Of a DNA stretch of 13,549 nucleotides, positions 8,401 to 11,400 are shown piece after piece. Made by a program: the position numbers and the translations under genes. The stretch comes from Baffinella frigidus (Eukaryota > Cryptophyceae > Cryptomonadales > Baffinellaceae): positions 461,420 to 474,968 of the forward strand of contig MU646573.1 in the NCBI GenBank assembly GCA_026770585.1, read 5' to 3'. The number at the start of each line of letters is the position of its first letter. Positions within the stretch are counted from its first letter, which is position 1. A model generated the notes under the pieces. That model ran no database searches. It saw only the letters and a list, made by a program, of their open reading frames with translations, and was not told where the DNA came from.

Positions 8401-11400
8401 TTGGGGGTTAGGGTCTCGTGGGTTGGGTTCAGAGGTCAGGGATTAAGGGTCAAGAAACGGTGGGTGACGGGCGCTTTTTTTGTGGACGAAAAACCTTTCA
8501 AAAAACTTGGCGTGACGAGCGGCTTGTTGGTGGATGGATGGATTTACGGGAGCGAGGTTGGAGCCTTAGATTTACGGGAGCGGTGGTGGACGGGTGGATG
8601 AGCAGAAGACAAGGAAGAGAGGACAAGGAGGAGAAAGCCGTGCACCTCCAGATCCAGGAAGCCACTGATCGCATGCACAGGTGTTGTGAGGATCCCAGGC
8701 CGCATGCCTGGGGATGTTGTGAGGATCTCAGGCCGCATGCCTGGGGATGTTGTGAGGATCTCAGGCCGCATGCTGTGCCCCACCGAGTTACCCACCCATA
8801 GGTGTCGCTCGTGGCGCGTCAAATCAGACGCAGCTGCTCAGCATCGTTTGAAGCATGGTTGGGAGGTTCAGACGGTCCACGAGGCTCAGGGTAGGACACG
8901 CCCCGGCCTCCACCCAAGGACCCTACACACTCCCCGGCCTGAACCCAAGGACCCTACACACTCCCCGGCCTCCTCTCAAGGTTCAGGGTCCGGGAGGAGG
9001 CCGGGGAGTGCGGGTGTTTGTCAAGAAAGATGGTGGACGGATGGATGAGCAGACGACAAGGAGTACCCCGAGTGTATGTATCTCTTTTTCACCCCGAGTG
9101 TAATTATCTCGGACGTGCCCGTACTGAAAAGTGTTCCAGGGCACTATTTGAGGACACGCAAGAAAGTTGGCGTGACGGGCGCGCGTTGGTGGATGAGCAG
9201 AGGACAAGGAAGAGGACAAGGTGGAGAAAGCCGCGGACTTGCAGATCCAGGAAGCCACGAAAGAAGACGCCCAGCGCGCTCTCAAATGGTACCACTTAGC
9301 AGCGCCCGACTTCCTTCCCCCCCGGATTTCCGGGGGAACTTTCGGTTGTAATTCATAGCAATGGATAATTTTCCAGTGCAAATTGTTGAGATGGGCTGTA
9401 TCCGTGCAGCCCCCGGTGGCTGCTAAGTGGCTGGAGTCAGGATCTACAGGGGTGTGCAAGTTGCACCGTGGGGAGGATTCTCCAGGGGTGTCAATGCAGC
9501 TAGCGTGTGGTGGGGTCAGGTTATCCGGGCAGGGTCTCGAGGGGTGTGCAAGCTGTACCGGGGGCAGATTCACCACGAGAGTGCAATGCAGTCCAGGCGC
9601 AAGAACCCTGATGCGGTCCCATGAGCAGCCCAATGACCCCCCCACTCATGTGAAATCACGGGGCACTGAGAGGCCTGAACGCTCGCTCGCACTCGGGTAT
9701 GCAGCTGCTCATGGGACATACCCGAGTGCGAGCGAGCGTTCAGGCCATGGTCGCTCGACGCCACGTGCTACCGTCTTGAGCCCAGGACGTAAACCCAAGG
9801 GTCTAATCTCGCTCCCGTAAATCCATCCATCCACCAACGAGCGCCCGTCACGCCAAGTTTTTGGAAAGGTTTTTCGTCCACAGAAAAAAGCTGAACCCTA
9901 AACCTCGACGCCAAAACGTCCTCAGGACGAGGTTTAGAAGCCCTAAACCTCGACGGTGGCACTAAACCCTAAACCTCGACGCCAAGTCCGATCGCTAATG
10001 CGTGACTGATCGTGAGGTGTGTATAGTGCGTGGTGGGCGTTGAGGGCTTTGGGGGTCACGCTGCTGCGGTACCTTCAGCTTGTCACTGGGAGACGTGTGT
10101 CTCGTGCTCTGGCAGCTCTTGTGAGGGGAGTGGCCCGCCTCGGCACAGGGAAATGGCTCAATGCGGAGAGCACAGGAAAATGGCTGATTGTGGAGAGCAC
10201 ATGAATATGGCTGAATGTGTCTGGTTTTTGACGGGTGAGAGCTCTCGTGAGGGGGGGGGGGGGCGCCTCGGCACAGGAACATGGCTCAATGTGGAGGGCA
10301 AAGGAATATGGCTGAATGCAGTGGGGGGGGCAGGTATCTTCTTCTTCTTCTTCTTCTTCTTCTTCATCATCATCATCATCTTCTTCTTCTTCTTCTTCTT
10401 TATAACCCTCAAAAAAGTCCTCGAGAGGCCCCCCCGCCTTTTGAAAAGTGATCAATCTTCTACCTCTCTACTACCGCGATGTGGCAGGCATCGGCGTGCT
10501 GCGGAACACAAACATCAGACCTCGAGAGGTCCCCCAGCCGTTTGAAAAGTGATCAACTTACTATACTCTAATGCCGCGATGTGGCACAAACCCTAATACC
10601 TAACCCCAAAACCCCACCCCCAACCCGGGTTTTATTTTCGCCAAACATAGCCCAACAACACGCCCTTCCGTAGAAAAGACTGCGATGGCAGTGGCAGTAT
10701 CGGCGTAATACCGCGATGTGGCAGGTATTCTACTCTAATACCGCGATGTGGCAGGTATCGGCGTAATACCGCGATGTGGCAGGACTGAGGCAGGAGTGAA
10801 TAATACATATACAGGATTTTTCACCCTAAAGATCTACGACATAACACCACCCCATGACCCTCGAACCCTGCGCCAGTCAAGAACGTGCCTATGTACAATG
10901 AGCATGGAAGTCCAGGGTCCTTTATCGGAGAGAAGGCTGGGGATTACGGGTGTGTAGGGGTTGGGGGTTAGGGTCTCGTGGGTTGGGTTCAGAGGTGCCT
11001 ATGTACATAGGCCTGTTCTACTCTAATACCGCGATGAGGCAGGTATCGGCGGGCTGCGGAACACAAACATCCGTGGGGTTTCATCATGGTCGCTGACTGC
11101 TACTTCCAAGGTGCGCGCCGCTTGTTGTCAATTTCTCACACAATTCAAACGCAACCAAATTCAAAGAATTCAAACGCAACCAAATTCAAAGAATTCAAAG
11201 GCACCCCAATTCAAAGAATTCAAAAGCGCCCCAATTCAAACGCAACCAAATTCAAAGGCGTGCCACGTTTTTTGTGTGGGTTGCGTGGCGTATTCTGGGC
11301 GTGATGCGGGGTGGGAAGTAACTTGATAGTTCCACGCCACTTCACACGTCGGAATTTCGATTAAGTACCACCCACCTGTAAAGGTGATTCTCGCCCGGGG

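Larger units (their letters stand above)
6914..9200 (+). other. Intron 6: 2.3-kb mosaic of copied exon and intron pieces
   Basis: GT..AG interval. Contents in order: degenerate exon 6 copy, inverted intron 3/exon 4 block, exon 6 tail copy, M2 element, a segment (8080-8690) repeated in altered form at 8800-9200, one copy of the 100-bp duplication, one arm of an inverted repeat (8470-8566), 33-bp and ~31-bp tandem repeats, an exon 7 copy and the true acceptor GATGAGCAG. There is no independent gene. Confidence 0.65.
9289..11042 (+). other. Intron 7: M2, palindrome, CTT tract and repeated exon 8 starts
   Basis: 1754-nt GT..AG interval. M2 starts three bases after the donor. After it come repeats of the CAGGGGTGTGCAAG(C/T)TG(C/T)ACC kind, the perfect palindrome, CCCTAAACCTCGACG units (9895-9985), ATGGCTCAATG/ATGGCTGA(A/T)TG units (10135-10320), a CTT/CAT microsatellite, several exon 8 acceptor copies and the second 100-bp duplicate. 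The open frames inside are repeat products. Confidence 0.65.

Noticed and set aside
9289-9310. Exon 7 continuing as WYHLAAP
   Set aside because: The bases are the M2 terminus, and the frame soon leaves Sel1 similarity. Splicing at GTACCA to exon 8 gives WYRRAAEH and a continuous repeat.
8983-9645. 220-residue minus-strand open frame
   Set aside because: It lies antisense to exon 7 and M2 and crosses several repeats. The sense strand has a Sel1-consistent exon with matching phases.
10075-10455. Poly-Glu/Asp and poly-Lys frames
   Set aside because: They are translations of the CTT/CAT microsatellite.
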